DNA from: Medicago truncatula
Taxonomy: Eukaryota; Streptophyta; Magnoliopsida; Fabales; Fabaceae
Reading direction: 5' to 3'
NCBI RefSeq assembly: GCF_003473485.1
Contig: NC_053046.1
Coordinates: 40,571,832 to 40,635,831 of the forward strand
DNA: 64,000 bases
Positions 34,878-46,049 of this stretch are shown here, in pieces. Positions within the stretch are counted from its first letter, which is position 1, and every line of letters starts with the position of its first letter. Made by a program: the position numbers and the translations under genes. Under the pieces are notes generated by a model, which saw nothing but the letters and a program-made list of their open reading frames with translations, was not told where the DNA came from and did not search any database.

Positions 34878-37651
34878 TTAACGTCTCCATAGAACAAAAG
34901 CAAACAAGAAAATGACAGTCAAAATCATCCCTGCATATTTGATCCATTGATCAACACGGTTACGTCTCTCAATTAGCCTCAAAACACGGTTTGATATCCC
35001 CGCTGTATTGAGAACATCCAATGCTTTCCTATGCGCACTCTGCACAAAGATATCAACCAAATATGACAGGTGTGTTAGTAACAATACCAAAAGTAACACT
35101 AGTAGATCATGAGTGTTAACATTAATGCTAATATTGATAATAATTAAGTTTAGAACGGAGAAAAACAAAACAAAAACTACAAGTTATTTTTCAATTTCAA
35201 AACAGAAACATGTAAAAATGCCAAAACCAACTAAGCTGATGAAGAACATAACATCTAAGAGTTGAGCAGGGGCGGGGTGTGTAAAGAAGACATCATGCAT
35301 GTTCCATGAGGGATCTGCTGATCTGAGATTTATATGGTTACTCGTTTATTTCAATGGAAGGTTAATGAATACATCGACAAAAAATATTCTTAGTTGAAAG
35401 AAAAGGAAAACAAATTCGAGGAGCTAGTGGTTGTTTGGAACTGCAGTAGACCACCCCCTGAAAGGGTGGTGGTTTCAAAGCTTGGGTTAGGAGCAAGAAA
35501 TGGTAATTGTAGCGTGCAGTTCCAAAAATCCTCTTACATGTTTAAGTTGTCATTTCATTACTTTAGAAGCCAGAGCAACAAAACAAGATAAAGTGAATGT
35601 GAGAGAGACATAAAGCAGAGATATCACCAACAACAGAATAGCTACTTGTCAATTACAATATACATTTTCCTGGAAAGGACCACTTCAGTTCACCCCCTAC
35701 CCCCCAAAAATAACGAACATGAAATATGATCCACCAGTCACAATAGAAACTAGACGACATTATAGGTAAACCTAAACGATAGCATAATGGTGATTATTGC
35801 CCTCCTAATCATCAATTCAAGCTATTAAACATACACTTGTTTGTTGCTGAGTGAAAGCAGAAAATAGGAAGATACCTTCAAGCGTTCCCTTTGTCCATGA
35901 ATAGATGAAAGTATTGTCTCTCCAAGTGCATTAGCATTTTCCAATTCACGTGCAGAATTGCGAACTGACAGCATCGCTTGCGTATCATCGTCGAATATTC
36001 TCAAAACATGACTAGGATCCCCGTTCTGTTTCATCATAATTAACAACAAAAATCATGATTTAGCAAAGTAAAAGAAAGAAAAAAAAGCAGTGAATCGCTA
36101 AACAACAATCACATACAACTCTTCCCAGAAGCTCTTCTCTTTCTTTAGCTTCCATCATTCGTTTATGATTCCTTGAGTTATATTTCTCCAAACTCTCTCT
36201 TAACGATTCGGCTTCTTCTGCTATTTGTTCCACTTTCCTGCACCAAAATCATCACAATTAGAACAGAAACATCCTAACAACTAGAACAACATGCAAATCA
36301 TATAAAAACAGCTATGAAACACAAACACAACAATGACACGTTACCATCAGTAAAAATTTAAGAAATTAACATAATTCAGTGTCAGACACCAAACACACCT
36401 CCAATCTAAAGTGTCGGTATGAAGCACAGATATCGGACACTCACGTCGACACCAATAATAATTTGAGAAAATGACATGATTCAATGTATTCACATCTGTC
36501 AATGTCAGACACCGACACGTGTCATACACCGCCACACCTTCGATGGTGTTATATCTACCTAGAAAAAACAGTAACTGCATTATACAGACTCCCAATTTCA
36601 CAACCGAATATTGAAATTGCAGATTATACACTGTTATTTCAATATCCTTGAAATTTAACAAAACTTATAAGAACTATAAATTCTTCTAAAACATAGAGTC
36701 AATTGAAACAACGGCATCATAATTATCATAGTTAGAACACCAAGATCCTAATAACTAGAATACGTGAATCATATAAATAATAGCTATGGAGCATTGACAC
36801 TACACTGACACCTAAAAGCATAATAATTAGAAGACCAAGATCCTAACAACTAGAAAAACACGTGAATCATATAAAAACAGCTATGAGGCATTAACAAAGA
36901 CACCAGACACGGCATGACAAGTCAGCATTAGTGATAACTTGAGAAATTGACGCGATTCAGCATGCCTCCAATCTAAATTGTCAGTTTGAAGGACAAACAT
37001 AGACACATACACTGACACGACGAGACCAATAATAATCTTAGAAAATGACAGGATTCAATGTAATCACATGTGTACGTGCCGGTTCCGGTGTCAGTGTCAG
37101 ACACTTGCACGTTGTTCATAACACACGTGTCACCGACACACCTTCTATTAGATGTGTAGGTGCATTATGCAGATTCTCAATTTCACTACCGAACATTGAA
37201 ATCACAGATTATACACACGATTATTTCAATATCCTTGAAATTTAACAAAACTTGAGAACTAGAAATTCTTCTAAAACATATAGTGAATTGAAACAACAGC
37301 ATCATAATGATCAAAACTAAAATCTAACAGAAACGAAGATTTCAGTTAAAATTCCGTTAAGATTAATAATCGATACAGTTACATAGCAATGGAAAAAGCG
37401 AACGATTCGCAAAACCTATTCCAGAGATCGCGTTGAGATTTGGCGCCAATTGATCGCGAGAGTTGACTCATTTCGACGCATAGGGATTGGATCTGAGTGA
37501 TGTCTTTGCTAACGGCGAAGGAGAGATCGGAGGAGGAAGATGAGTTGGAATATTCAAGGCGTTCGAGACGTTCGAGTCCGTCACGTGTTCGGAGAAGAAG
37601 CTTTCTGGCGGTTTGGTGAATCTCCGAAAACGTTCCACCGCCTCCTTCCAT
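34878..37651 (-). CDS. Membrin-type Golgi Qb-SNARE (MEMB11/12-like)
   Basis: Four exons, 37416-37651, 36117-36237, 35876-36025 and 34878-35039, give 222 residues with GT..AG introns and consistent phase. Membrin acts in ER-to-Golgi and intra-Golgi vesicle fusion as a tail-anchored Qb-SNARE. The N-terminal helical part has SQRDLWNR, a sequence nearly invariant in plant membrins. The SNARE helix covers exons 3-4 (HVLRIFDDDTQAMLSVRNSA ... SAHRKALDVLNTAGISNRVL), and the Q of HGQRERLK is a plausible zero-layer residue. The C-terminal anchor is WIKYAGMILTVIFLFAFVLW followed by RR. Arabidopsis MEMB11 is 225 residues, so the length agrees. The start is the first ATG, within MEGGGGTFSEI. Intron 1 is long and internally duplicated. 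Confidence 0.95.
36246..37310. repeat. Tandem duplication inside membrin intron 1
   Basis: Sequence from about 36246-36725 (ending TTTAACAAAACTTATAAGAA...CAACGGCATCATAAT) is repeated, with divergence, at about 36725-37310 (TTTAACAAAACTTGAGAACT...CAACAGCATCATAAT). Both contain a GTGTCAGACAC/GACACGTGTC-rich element. Similar text is at 53720-53840 and 57490-57545, suggesting a dispersed element inside the unit. Confidence 0.75.
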
Positions 37652-38560
37652 GGTGGTTATGGGAGCAACGAAACAGAGTTCAGTTTTGGAAACGAAACGG
37701 GGAACGAAACGTAAGAAAATGGTTAATAAAAAGTTTCAAATGAGAAGTTGATTTAACTAATTTCTCATAAAGTTGAAGGCCGGAACTTATATATTTGTCC
37801 CTACCAAGAGTTAAGCTCACAATAAATATTTTGATTTCTAATACATAAGGTCGCGTATAGAATTTGACGATTTCGACTGTTACGGACGTTGTAGTTGTCG
37901 CGGTGTGAATTAATTACAACATTGCACAACTCATACATATTGATAGTAATGTAAATAACTTAAATATAGATATATTTGGATTCTAAACTATATAAGGAGA
38001 TGACATTATGTAATTTATGATCAAATATGTACTAAAATATATGATTTTCATCTATCTTAATTGAAAAAATATTTGGATTCTATGTCTATTGTCATGAACA
38101 TTATGTTACATAAATAGCTCCTCAGGCCGGACACTTGCTTTCTATCTTTAAATGGTTTACCCAAAACCAGAGGGTTAAGGCTCTCACCTTCTTTTCAAAT
38201 CAAAGAAAGAAGAGCCCGGACCTTTCCCACCTCCCTCAATTTTTAGTATTTATTTCTTTTATCCTTTTTATTGCGGCCGTAACGGTGTTTTGTCACGGCT
38301 GTAACGGCATTTCGTGATCTTTGTTCACTTTGTAAAAACTGTAAAAAACAGCAACATTGGCTACTAATACCTTTTTGTTGCGGCCTTTTTCTCGGTAACA
38401 GACTGTTTTTTAAAACCTTGCATCGAATATACGTATTTTTATAAATACTTATCACTTATGATCCATAAAGAGTGTCCCGATAGCACTCGTTAACATTTAT
38501 ATTTTACAAAATGAATTTTATTATTTTGTTATTAACTTTTTTTTGTATAAAGCAAGTGTG
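37652..38560. other. Intergenic, membrin upstream region
   Basis: The promoter side of the membrin gene. A repeated GGCCGTAACGGTGTTTTG / GGCTGTAACGGCATTT pair lies at 38275-38312, probably part of a transposon end. No gene was seen. Confidence 0.4.
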
Positions 38561-39571
38561 GGTTTGCACGGGGTGGAGGGAGTGGGGCCGAAGGAGGTTG
38601 TGGTTGGCGAGGGGGCTACATTGAGAGAGGTGAGGGAGGGAGAGGTGGTGGTTCGGTGGGTGTCAAGAAGGGGAAGGGGGTCCCGTGTGAGGGTGAGGGG
38701 GAGGTTGTGGTGAGAAATGGAGAGGGGCAGTGGAAGAAGGGAGGGAGACGGGGTTAGCTCGGCCTCGTGACCTTAATGGGGTGCATGTCAAGAATCTGGT
38801 GATCTGGTGAGAATGTATAGGTCTCAGAAGGACGACTTGAAGTGGTCTAGAAATGGTTTGGTGGAAACGGTGATCAAAGAGGAGGCTATACCGTTAATTC
38901 GGAGTACAGTGGAAGACATGGGTTTTAATGACCTTAACATTATTCCTTTGGGAGGGGATAAAGTGTTTATTCACAGTTTATCGGAGGCAGATGTTATGAA
39001 AATAGTGGGTGATGCAAAACAATTCTTTGATCATATTTTTTCTAATATTGTACGATGGGATAAGAAGGTGATGCCTTTTCAGGGAGGTGCTTGACTGAGA
39101 CTGTATGGGTTACCTTTACATGCATGGAATGAAAAATGCTTCAAGCTTTGTGTTCTTGATTGTAGATGTTACTTACGTAGGGACAACTTCTCCTTGAGTA
39201 GGAAACACTTTGATTTTGCTCGGGTATTGATTGTAATGTCTTCTTTGGATGTTGTGAACATGGTTGATAAGATTTTGGTTTACAGCGTGTTAATAGAGAT
39301 TAAAATTATTGATGAATGGAGATTTAATTTGGGAGAGGATGATTGCATGTTTGAAGAGGATGATGGGTCTAAGTCTTCTTACTCATATCATGCAGATGTG
39401 CAAGGGGATCTTGAAGCTGGTAATCATGTTGATATTTTGGTTGATAAAATTGTGGAAGAGTTAGCAGAGGAGGAACATAATGACTTGCATAATCTACACA
39501 TTGTTCATCATGTGCAAGTGGAATCGAAAACTACGGCGCTTAATGATTTCCAAGCTACTATGGTAGATTAG
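38560..39571 (+). pseudogene. LINE ORF1 (DUF4283 gag-like) with one in-frame stop
   Basis: From ATG at 38813 one frame runs to TAG at 39571, broken only by TGA at 39092-39094. The protein reads KWSRNGLVETVIKEEAIPLI, then FIHSLSEADVMKIV, FFDHIFSNIVRWDKKV, stop, LRLYGLPLHAWNEKCFKLC. It finishes with a long acidic tail. Family members have W at the stop position, so a TGG-to-TGA change is likely. The preceding 200 bases are very G-rich and encode the usual Gly/Arg/Lys-rich lead with stops. No endonuclease or RT follows. Confidence 0.82.
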
Positions 39572-39959
39572 CCAAGGAGTCCGGATAGTTATGAGTCTGT
39601 GTCACATATGGCTTCCTCTTTTCTATATGTAGTTCAAGCTATGGATGTTGCTCCGTAAGTTCTTAAGATTACTCTCCGCTGGCCGTGTAATGGTGCTCCG
39701 GTAGATGGTGATGCATAAAGGTTACAAGAAGCAGCGACGCTTGTTTCCATCGCAAATGTACCTATAGATAAGGTTCGACTCGGCCGTGAAGAATTTGTAC
39801 AACTTTATGTCCACCAGGTGTTGCTCGTTCCACTTTGTCCGGTCCATGGAGCATGGAGTGGCTAATTGATCATAATCATGACGACACGGGTTTAATTTTT
39901 TTTTCTCTACTAAAAAGAAGTCTAAGAAGCCTGTGAGGTTGGGTGATGGTATGTGTAAG

Positions 39960-40300
39960 GGGTTTGGTTAAACTCCTTATAAGTGTGACTTATATAAGAA
40001 ATGTGTTTAGTAAATAACACTAATTAGTTAGCAAAGTTACTAAACACGTTATTGAGCTTACTGAAGCCCAATAGTGACTTCTGACTTGCAGAACACACAA
40101 GGAGTTCTATAAATAGAACCCTGGTGCTGAAGTCTTGGTTATACATTTTTGGAGAAACCCTAGTTCTCTAAAACTTTTTATTCCTTGGCTAGCACCGAGA
40201 CTTGGATGAGCACCGTTCGTGTGGACTTGCTAGAGGCTTTGTTGTTTGTTGCTTGTTTGCTGCGATCATGATTCTAGATTCCACACTTCGAGGTAACAAC
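39960..40300 (+). mobile_element. LTR-like sequence (possible solo LTR)
   Basis: It has a TATA box in CTATAAATAGAACCC (40108), a leader-like GAGAAACCCTAGTTCTC, and GCTTGTTTGCTGCGATCATG, all in the style of plant LTR promoters. Ends and target duplication were not resolved, so the call is tentative. Confidence 0.35.
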
Positions 40301-41210
40301 TGAATCACTGATACTTGTGTAATTCGTAATGATCCAAGGAAAGAAAATCGAAAATTTTATCCGCTGCTTTATTCTGTTACAATTCGATTTTCCTTCACTT
40401 TGGTCTTTCTTCGGCTTTGGTAAGTTCTCTTCCCTTTTTGGTTGATGATTCAGGTGTATCACCCCCTTTCTTGAATCTTCTTGACACCTTTCTTCCTCTT
40501 TTTCGTTGAATCACCTCCTTTATTACTTATTTGGGCTTGTGATGCTTGATGAGTATATTTATCCACTAGACTTATTTCGGTCAACCTAATTTCTTAATTC
40601 TCTAAAGAACTTTGTAATTCTTTAAGAGTTTGTTTGTGAGTTTGGGGGAAGGGAGGGGAGAGTTTGGAAAAGAAGGAAAGAGTAAGTGGAAGAAATAGAT
40701 GACATCGAGAGAATGGGCTTTAGCGGCTTATTTATCTTCAAAATATAAAATCTTCCTCATTTGAGGAACTAAAAAATTGTATTAGAGGAGGGTTTTGGGT
40801 GGTTTGAGAAAGTTTATATGAATTCTTCAAATTTAATATATGTTTTTTTTTTTTTTTTTGTTAAAATATGTTGTTTTAATATTCTTAAAAAAATATTCTT
40901 AAAATTAAAAATATAGTAATCATAATCATTAATTTATCACTCTCACTACCAAAATAAAAATTAATTTATCACTCTCTTAAAAAATACTCTTTCAACAATT
41001 GATTTGCCAGTTTTCTCATATACTTATGTCTTCCCAAAACACTTCATTCCCCTTTTAACAAATGTGATGCTTGATGAGTATATTATCTACTAGACTTATT
41101 TCAGTCGACCTAAGTTCTTAATCCTCCAAAGAACTTTGTAATTCTTCAAGAGTCACGGTAACAATATCTTTGGTGCCTTCAATTGCACACACAAAGTAAC
41201 TGAATTCTCA
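40300..41210 (-). mobile_element. Copia gag fragments, duplicated and interrupted
   Basis: On the minus strand, 41062-41190 reads TVTLEELQSSLED then a stop, and SLVDNILIKHH. The same text recurs at 40538-40636 (TLKELQSSLEN, stop). After it comes a basic stretch (KKRKKGVKKIQE, NLPKPKKDQSEGK) at 40350-40510. LEELQSSL is typical of Copia gag. The 420 bp between the two copies is AT-rich with a GGGGGAAGGGAGGGG left side and looks like an insertion. Not functional. Confidence 0.6.
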
Positions 41211-41676
41211 TACAAAAAATTCTTTATTATCTTTTTTGTCTTTTACTCTTTGCTTTGTAATCTAAGGAAAAAATTATTAAAAAAGAAGAAGTTAGGATAA
41301 TTTAGAAATTCAAAATGAAAAATAAATAATTTATAGTATGAGTCAAACTAATATGATACGAACCATTAAAAATGTTCCAGATGTGGAATCTTACCATTTT
41401 TAACAAAATAATTAATTTCTTAATAATAAAATATAGAGAATAAATATAATATTTTATTAAAATTTATTAAAATTAGTAAGATTTACCTTTGAACTGTGTC
41501 CACATATCAGACGTCCTCATATAGTATTATTTAAAATTTAGGTAATTATTTTTAGCTTAATGTTAATTATGGCAGAATAAAATTTATATTTCATATATAT
41601 TTAATTTAAGCTATTATAAAAAAAATATATTCAGAAATAAGCTTTAATGTCATCTTGACGCAATAACATTAATGGA

Positions 41677-41788
41677 TTTGGGTTGACTTAGTGGTATTGG
41701 CTTGAGACTTAGGAGTATGGTCTACTCAATTCTCTTCGGTGTCAATTTGGGTTGACTAGTTTACCTTAAAAAAATAGTTTTTCCCTCA
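41677..41788 (+). repeat. SINE with 15-bp target duplication
   Basis: The body runs from TTTGGGTTGACTTAGTGGTA through TCTTCGGTGTCAATTTGGG to an A-rich tail. It is flanked by AATAACATTAATGGA (41662-41676) and AATAACATTTATGGA (41789-41803). Block A shows the single empty site AATAACATTTATGGA at 26921-26935. A tail-like partial copy follows at about 41838-41920. Confidence 0.85.
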
Positions 41789-42049
41789 AATAACATTTAT
41801 GGACTTGGACTTTTGCTAATTATTTCTTTCTCTCTATGCCAATTTGGATTGGATTGTTTAGCTTCTTCAACAAAAAAAAAAAAAAAAAGTTTTTCCCTCA
41901 AAAAACATTTATGGACTTAGTTTTGTTAATTATTTTTTTTATAATTAATACAAACTATATTTTTTTTATTTGTAAAAAAAGTTTTTCTATAAAAATGTTA
42001 TTATGTCATTTTTTGGTTTTTCTTTTTTGTTTTTCTTTTTCAACAAGCA

Positions 42050-42640
42050 AAAATGGATTATATAGTAACAATAACGAATCTGCATCTCAAGCACAAGACG
42101 TGCCAACAGAAAACGGCTAAAGTTTACAAAAGAGACCAAACCACAAAACAATAATGACTAACCAATACCCATACAAGCAAGTGGGCACGCCATCCAACTA
42201 TGAACACCTAATACAAAACGGCATTAGCTGCCTTCAACCACCAGTACGAGTGAAATTTAACTTTATCCAACAGTTGGTGTATATTATTTTCCTTGTTGCT
42301 AAAAATTCTATTATTACGTTCATTCCACAATACCAAACACATAAAAGTCATATGAGTTGCATAAATGATCTTCGTGTTGCCGACCCTCCTGTTGAATAAG
42401 TAAGCTGAAGAAAATGGTCAGGAATGCTATGCAGATCAACCCCAGAAGCTCCAATCCAGCCACGAACTGAATGCCATAAGTCTCAGAAAACGCTACAAGA
42501 GAAGAATAAATGATGAGCCGTTTCCACTTCCCAACACTCGGTCACACAAACTTGCGCCTCCTGAGAAATAATCCCACGAGCCACCAAATTTGCCTTAGTT
42601 GGCAACCGGTTACGGAGAAGTCTCCATGCGAGAATAGAGA
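42050..42640 (-). mobile_element. LINE 3' remnant (zf-RVT region)
   Basis: The minus strand reads LAWRLLRNRLPTKANLVARG then ISQEAQVCVTECWEVETAHH and RGWIGASGVDLHSIPDHFLQ. This is the zinc-binding domain and tail of plant LINE ORF2, with internal stops. The T-rich stretch on its low-coordinate side is consistent with a poly(A) tail. It is absent from block A. Confidence 0.85.
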
Positions 42641-43567
42641 AATCACTTTTTTATTATTTAAAAAAAGAGAAAAATAAATCACTTTTTTTAACGAATAAAA
42701 TTATACCATTTTATTTTCAAACAATAATTAAAGTTTAACTTATAAGTTGTTTATGAAATTTTATTTATATAAGGATATTATTAAGAATTATCAACTATAT
42801 ATAATTTAATTTAAATTTTTTAAAAGACATTCATGTTAATATGTTAAAACAATGACATGCTTTCAGTAAATTACTATCTTTCAATACGTTATTTTTTGAT
42901 ACTATCTTTTTTTTTTTTTTTGTGGTGGTCAGGATTTGAATCTCAGACGTTGCATATATTATGCATTGTTTCTACCAAATTATAAACTAAGCGCACGAGA
43001 ACATTTTTTTAATATTATCTTTCAATAATAGTAGATTTTATAAAAAAAAAACTTTAGAGAGCGAAAATTACCTTTTAAATTCATCAGCTTAATTTCATTT
43101 TAAAAATATTACTACCAAATTGTTTTGTCAGTCCGTGCAAATCCATATATTATTAATTCAACTATTTTGAGACAAAATTATTTCTGTTTAAAAGTACACA
43201 CACTTTTGTTTTCATTAAAATTATGCATGCTTGAAAGTATATATTTTTAAAACCTAGTATATGGTCTAATGACCAATTCATTTGAGAAGTTCAATCTCAT
43301 CGTCTATTTGCGAGAACCCCATTTAAAACAAAATTTTGTATAGAATAACTCACTGAAAGAAAAGTATATTTTCGTATACTAATAAACCATGAGGATTTAT
43401 TTTGTAATCATAAAGTAATTCATTATATTGTATGGTGGACAAAGCTACAAATACGACAATGAGAGCCATGTCTAATGAGAGTTGCAACATATCTAAAATT
43501 TATTATGAGAAAAAAAAAGAAGTAACGATACATTAAACCAAAAGGACATAAAATGTTCATTCACCAT

Positions 43568-45425
43568 TCAAAGGTGAAGCAGGAGATCCAAATGCTCATT
43601 ATCATCATTTTCATTTGCATCATCAGCTTCAGTCACTGGGCTTGTAGGAATTGTATCCTTGAAAAGAAGTAGCTCTTTCGTTTCAGTTTGTATTGCTTCG
43701 GAACCATTATTAGGGGGTATCATTGATCTATTCCTAGCTTCACTATCTCGAATGTTGAACACACGATGACTCGTTGATGTATCACGAGTTGAATCCCAAT
43801 TAGCATTTCCAGAAGAAAGAATGCTCAAATCATTATTGTTAATAGGATGAAATGGAGGACGAGTTTCACTCGGAATAGAGCCATCATTCACATTGTGAAA
43901 TCTATTCGTATTACCACTTGGACGAAGGTTGAAATTGTTGGATAAATGATAATTATTCCTACGTATTGAACCCTCTCCATATGGAAGATATCGAGAGTTC
44001 CTTTGATTCTGAAAAATTGGTCTTGAAGGATTTTGAGACCAATTTGCAGAAGCTTGGGAACCATCAACATTGGATGAGCTCATATGTTGTTGTGAGCTAC
44101 TTGTTAGACCCGAGCCTAAGGGAAGTGCTCGATGTTGTTGATGGCTACTTGTTAGACCCGAGCCTAAGGGCAATGCTCGATGTTGTTGATGGCTACTTGT
44201 TAGACCCGAGCCTAAGGGAAGTGCTCGATGTTGTTGTGGGCTACTTGTTAGACCCAAGCCTAAGGGAAGTGCTCGATGTTGTTGTCTCATATGTTGTTGT
44301 GGGATACTTGTTATACCCGAGCCTAAGGGCAGTGCTCGATGTTGTTGGTGGCTACTTGTTATACCCGAGCCTAAGGGCAGTGCTTGATGTTGTTGCGGGC
44401 TACTTGTAAGACCTGAGCCTAAGGGCAGTGCTCGCATATGTTGTTGGTGGCTACTTGTTAAACCCGAGCCTAAGGGCAGTGCTCGATGTTGTTGGTGGCT
44501 ACTTGTTAGACCCGAGCCTAAGGGTAGTGCTTGATGTTGTTGCGGGCTACTTGTTAGACCGGAGCCTAAGGGCAGTGCTCGCATATGTTGTTGTGCGCTA
44601 CTTGTTAGACCCGAGCCTAAGGGCATTGCTTGATGTTGTTGGTGGCTACTTGTTAGACCCGAGCCTAAGGGCAGTGCTCGATGTTGCTGTGGGATACTTG
44701 TTAGACCCGAGCCTAAGGGTAGTGCTCGACCATAACGAGCTACTGTCATGAATGATCTACTATCATTGGCAGAAAAGGGAAAATTCGTCATTGACAGAGC
44801 TGTAGCATCAACACTGTTGTTCATGTGGTACCTCTCTGCATTTGACATGTGAAACAAATATTAACTTAAAGTAGTAGTAGTAATAATAATAATAATAATA
44901 AAGCCAACAAAAACAACAACAACAGCAACAACAACAATAATTATTATAATAATAACGATTTCGTTGTTTATTTTTTTACGTTATTTTCATAATTTTGATC
45001 GATTTGCATATAAATTTTTAAGATTCGATTTTATATGGATAAGAGCTCTTACTGTTCAAATCTATTGTCCTTCACTCAGGTTTTTGTATGAATTTTAGAT
45101 TTGATCCGTCAAAGTTCACTTGCAAATGAACCAAATAATACTGATAATTTATAGTGGGTTATTCCATTGACATAAAACCTTATTTTTAAGATATGACATT
45201 TTAAAAAAAAAAAAGGACATTAATAACAAGAATGATACCTTGGTTGAAATTGTTGACGCCCATTAGATTATAATTTTGGGGTCTTTGTTGCATGGTTTGT
45301 GCTGTTGTGAGGAGACCATTTTCTGATTGATGGTTATTGCGAGTTTGAGTACCAGGATGAACATGACGGGTATTGTCATTGTTATCAGTTATTTCTCTAC
45401 GCAAAGCCCAAAAATTATTCACCAT
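43568..45425 (-). CDS. Low-complexity protein with C-terminal LxLxL motif, paralog B
   Basis: Two exons, 45239-45425 and 43568-44835, with the intron in the same phase and position as in paralog A; 484 residues. It starts MVNNFWALRREITDNN and ends EHLDLLLHL, keeping the LxLxL tail. Exon 1 lacks the duplication present in A, and the TNRFHNVNDGSIP...TSTSHRVFNIRD module is single. The RALPLGSGLTSS(H/P)QQH unit, single in A, is present 13 times. Low complexity apart from these; no domain recognised. The reading frame is intact through the whole repeat, and unit lengths are all multiples of three, which argues for selection on the protein. The intron has AGT/AAT/CAA trinucleotide runs. Function unknown; see paralog A for the EAR-like inference. 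Confidence 0.75.
44081..44728 (-). repeat. Coding minisatellite, 13 units of 48-63 bp
   Basis: Each unit encodes RALPLGSGLTSSHQQH with small variants (QALPLGSG, TSIPQQH, optional M or MRQQH). Variants are interspersed in an order suggesting duplication of multi-unit blocks. The opposite strand is also open in one frame across most of the array, a side effect of the three-base periodicity. Confidence 0.97.
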
Positions 45426-45514
45426 GGCTATGAAAAATAATACTCTAAAGTAAGCTCAAGAAAATTCAGAAGTGACTAGTTGACTATATGATAAAAATTT
45501 CACAGTCCCGAACT

Positions 45515-45521
45515 CTTTATA
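45515..45521 (-). promoter_or_regulatory. TATA box of paralog B
   Basis: TATAAAG on the minus strand, about 90 bases before the ATG at 45425, at the position of the paralog A TATA box. Confidence 0.55.
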
Positions 45522-45564
45522 GTGCTTTAAATAAAGTATATAAGGAAGGTCGTATAATATGAAT

Positions 45565-45618
45565 GTCTTGATACACGTAACGAGAGTTGGTGACTCGATA
45601 CACGTAATGAAAGTTGGT
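45565..45618. promoter_or_regulatory. 27-bp tandem repeat with ACGT core, paralog B promoter
   Basis: Two tandem copies of G(A/T)C(T)TGATACACGTAA-type sequence, matching 30309-30362. One copy has TAATGAAAG in place of TAACGAAAG. Confidence 0.55.
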
Positions 45619-46049
45619 CAAAACAATGTATAAAAAATTATACATAAGTCAAATCATATTTTACCATTTTATACCGTCATAATATTCTTTGAATAAAACA
45701 GTGTATAACTTAGGAATACCGTCTACGGTTTTTGTTTTTATTAAATTTTTACTCTGAATCAACTTTGAGGCTATTAATTACATTGTATCATAATTAATAT
45801 TTCAAGATAGAAATATATAAAATAAAAAGTAAAAAAGATAGAAAATAAAAGCCCATGAGAAAATTTAGGAAAATCATTTGGAAAGGAATGATGTAAATGC
45901 AATATAATTTTTTTTTTAATATTACTTCTAGAATTTTGTAATACCTTATACGATTTTAAGTATTGTCGATAGACCCTACAAACCAATACAATTTTTTTTA
46001 ACATGTTTTAGTATGACGGAAATAAACTAAATGAAAACTAGACTCTAAA

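Larger units (their letters stand above)
41210..46010. repeat. Segmental duplication block B
   Basis: Counterpart of 26388-31005. It differs by a SINE (41677-41788), a partial second SINE tail, a LINE remnant (about 42050-42640), a tRNA-like SINE remnant near 42920-43000 (minus), and an expanded repeat in the gene. It lacks the MITE of block A. Confidence 0.85.

Noticed and set aside
37045..37245. 66-codon plus-strand frame
   Set aside because: It falls in membrin intron 1 within a GTGTCAGACAC-rich repeat; no coding evidence.
44081..44728. Regular array resembling a CRISPR
   Set aside because: Plant nuclear DNA, and the units are contiguous coding repeats without unique spacers.
43966..44751. 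Two plus-strand frames rich in VVGYLLDPSLR repeats
   Set aside because: They are the reverse strand of the in-frame minisatellite of paralog B, open only because the repeat length is a multiple of three. The spliced minus-strand gene is supported by its paralog.
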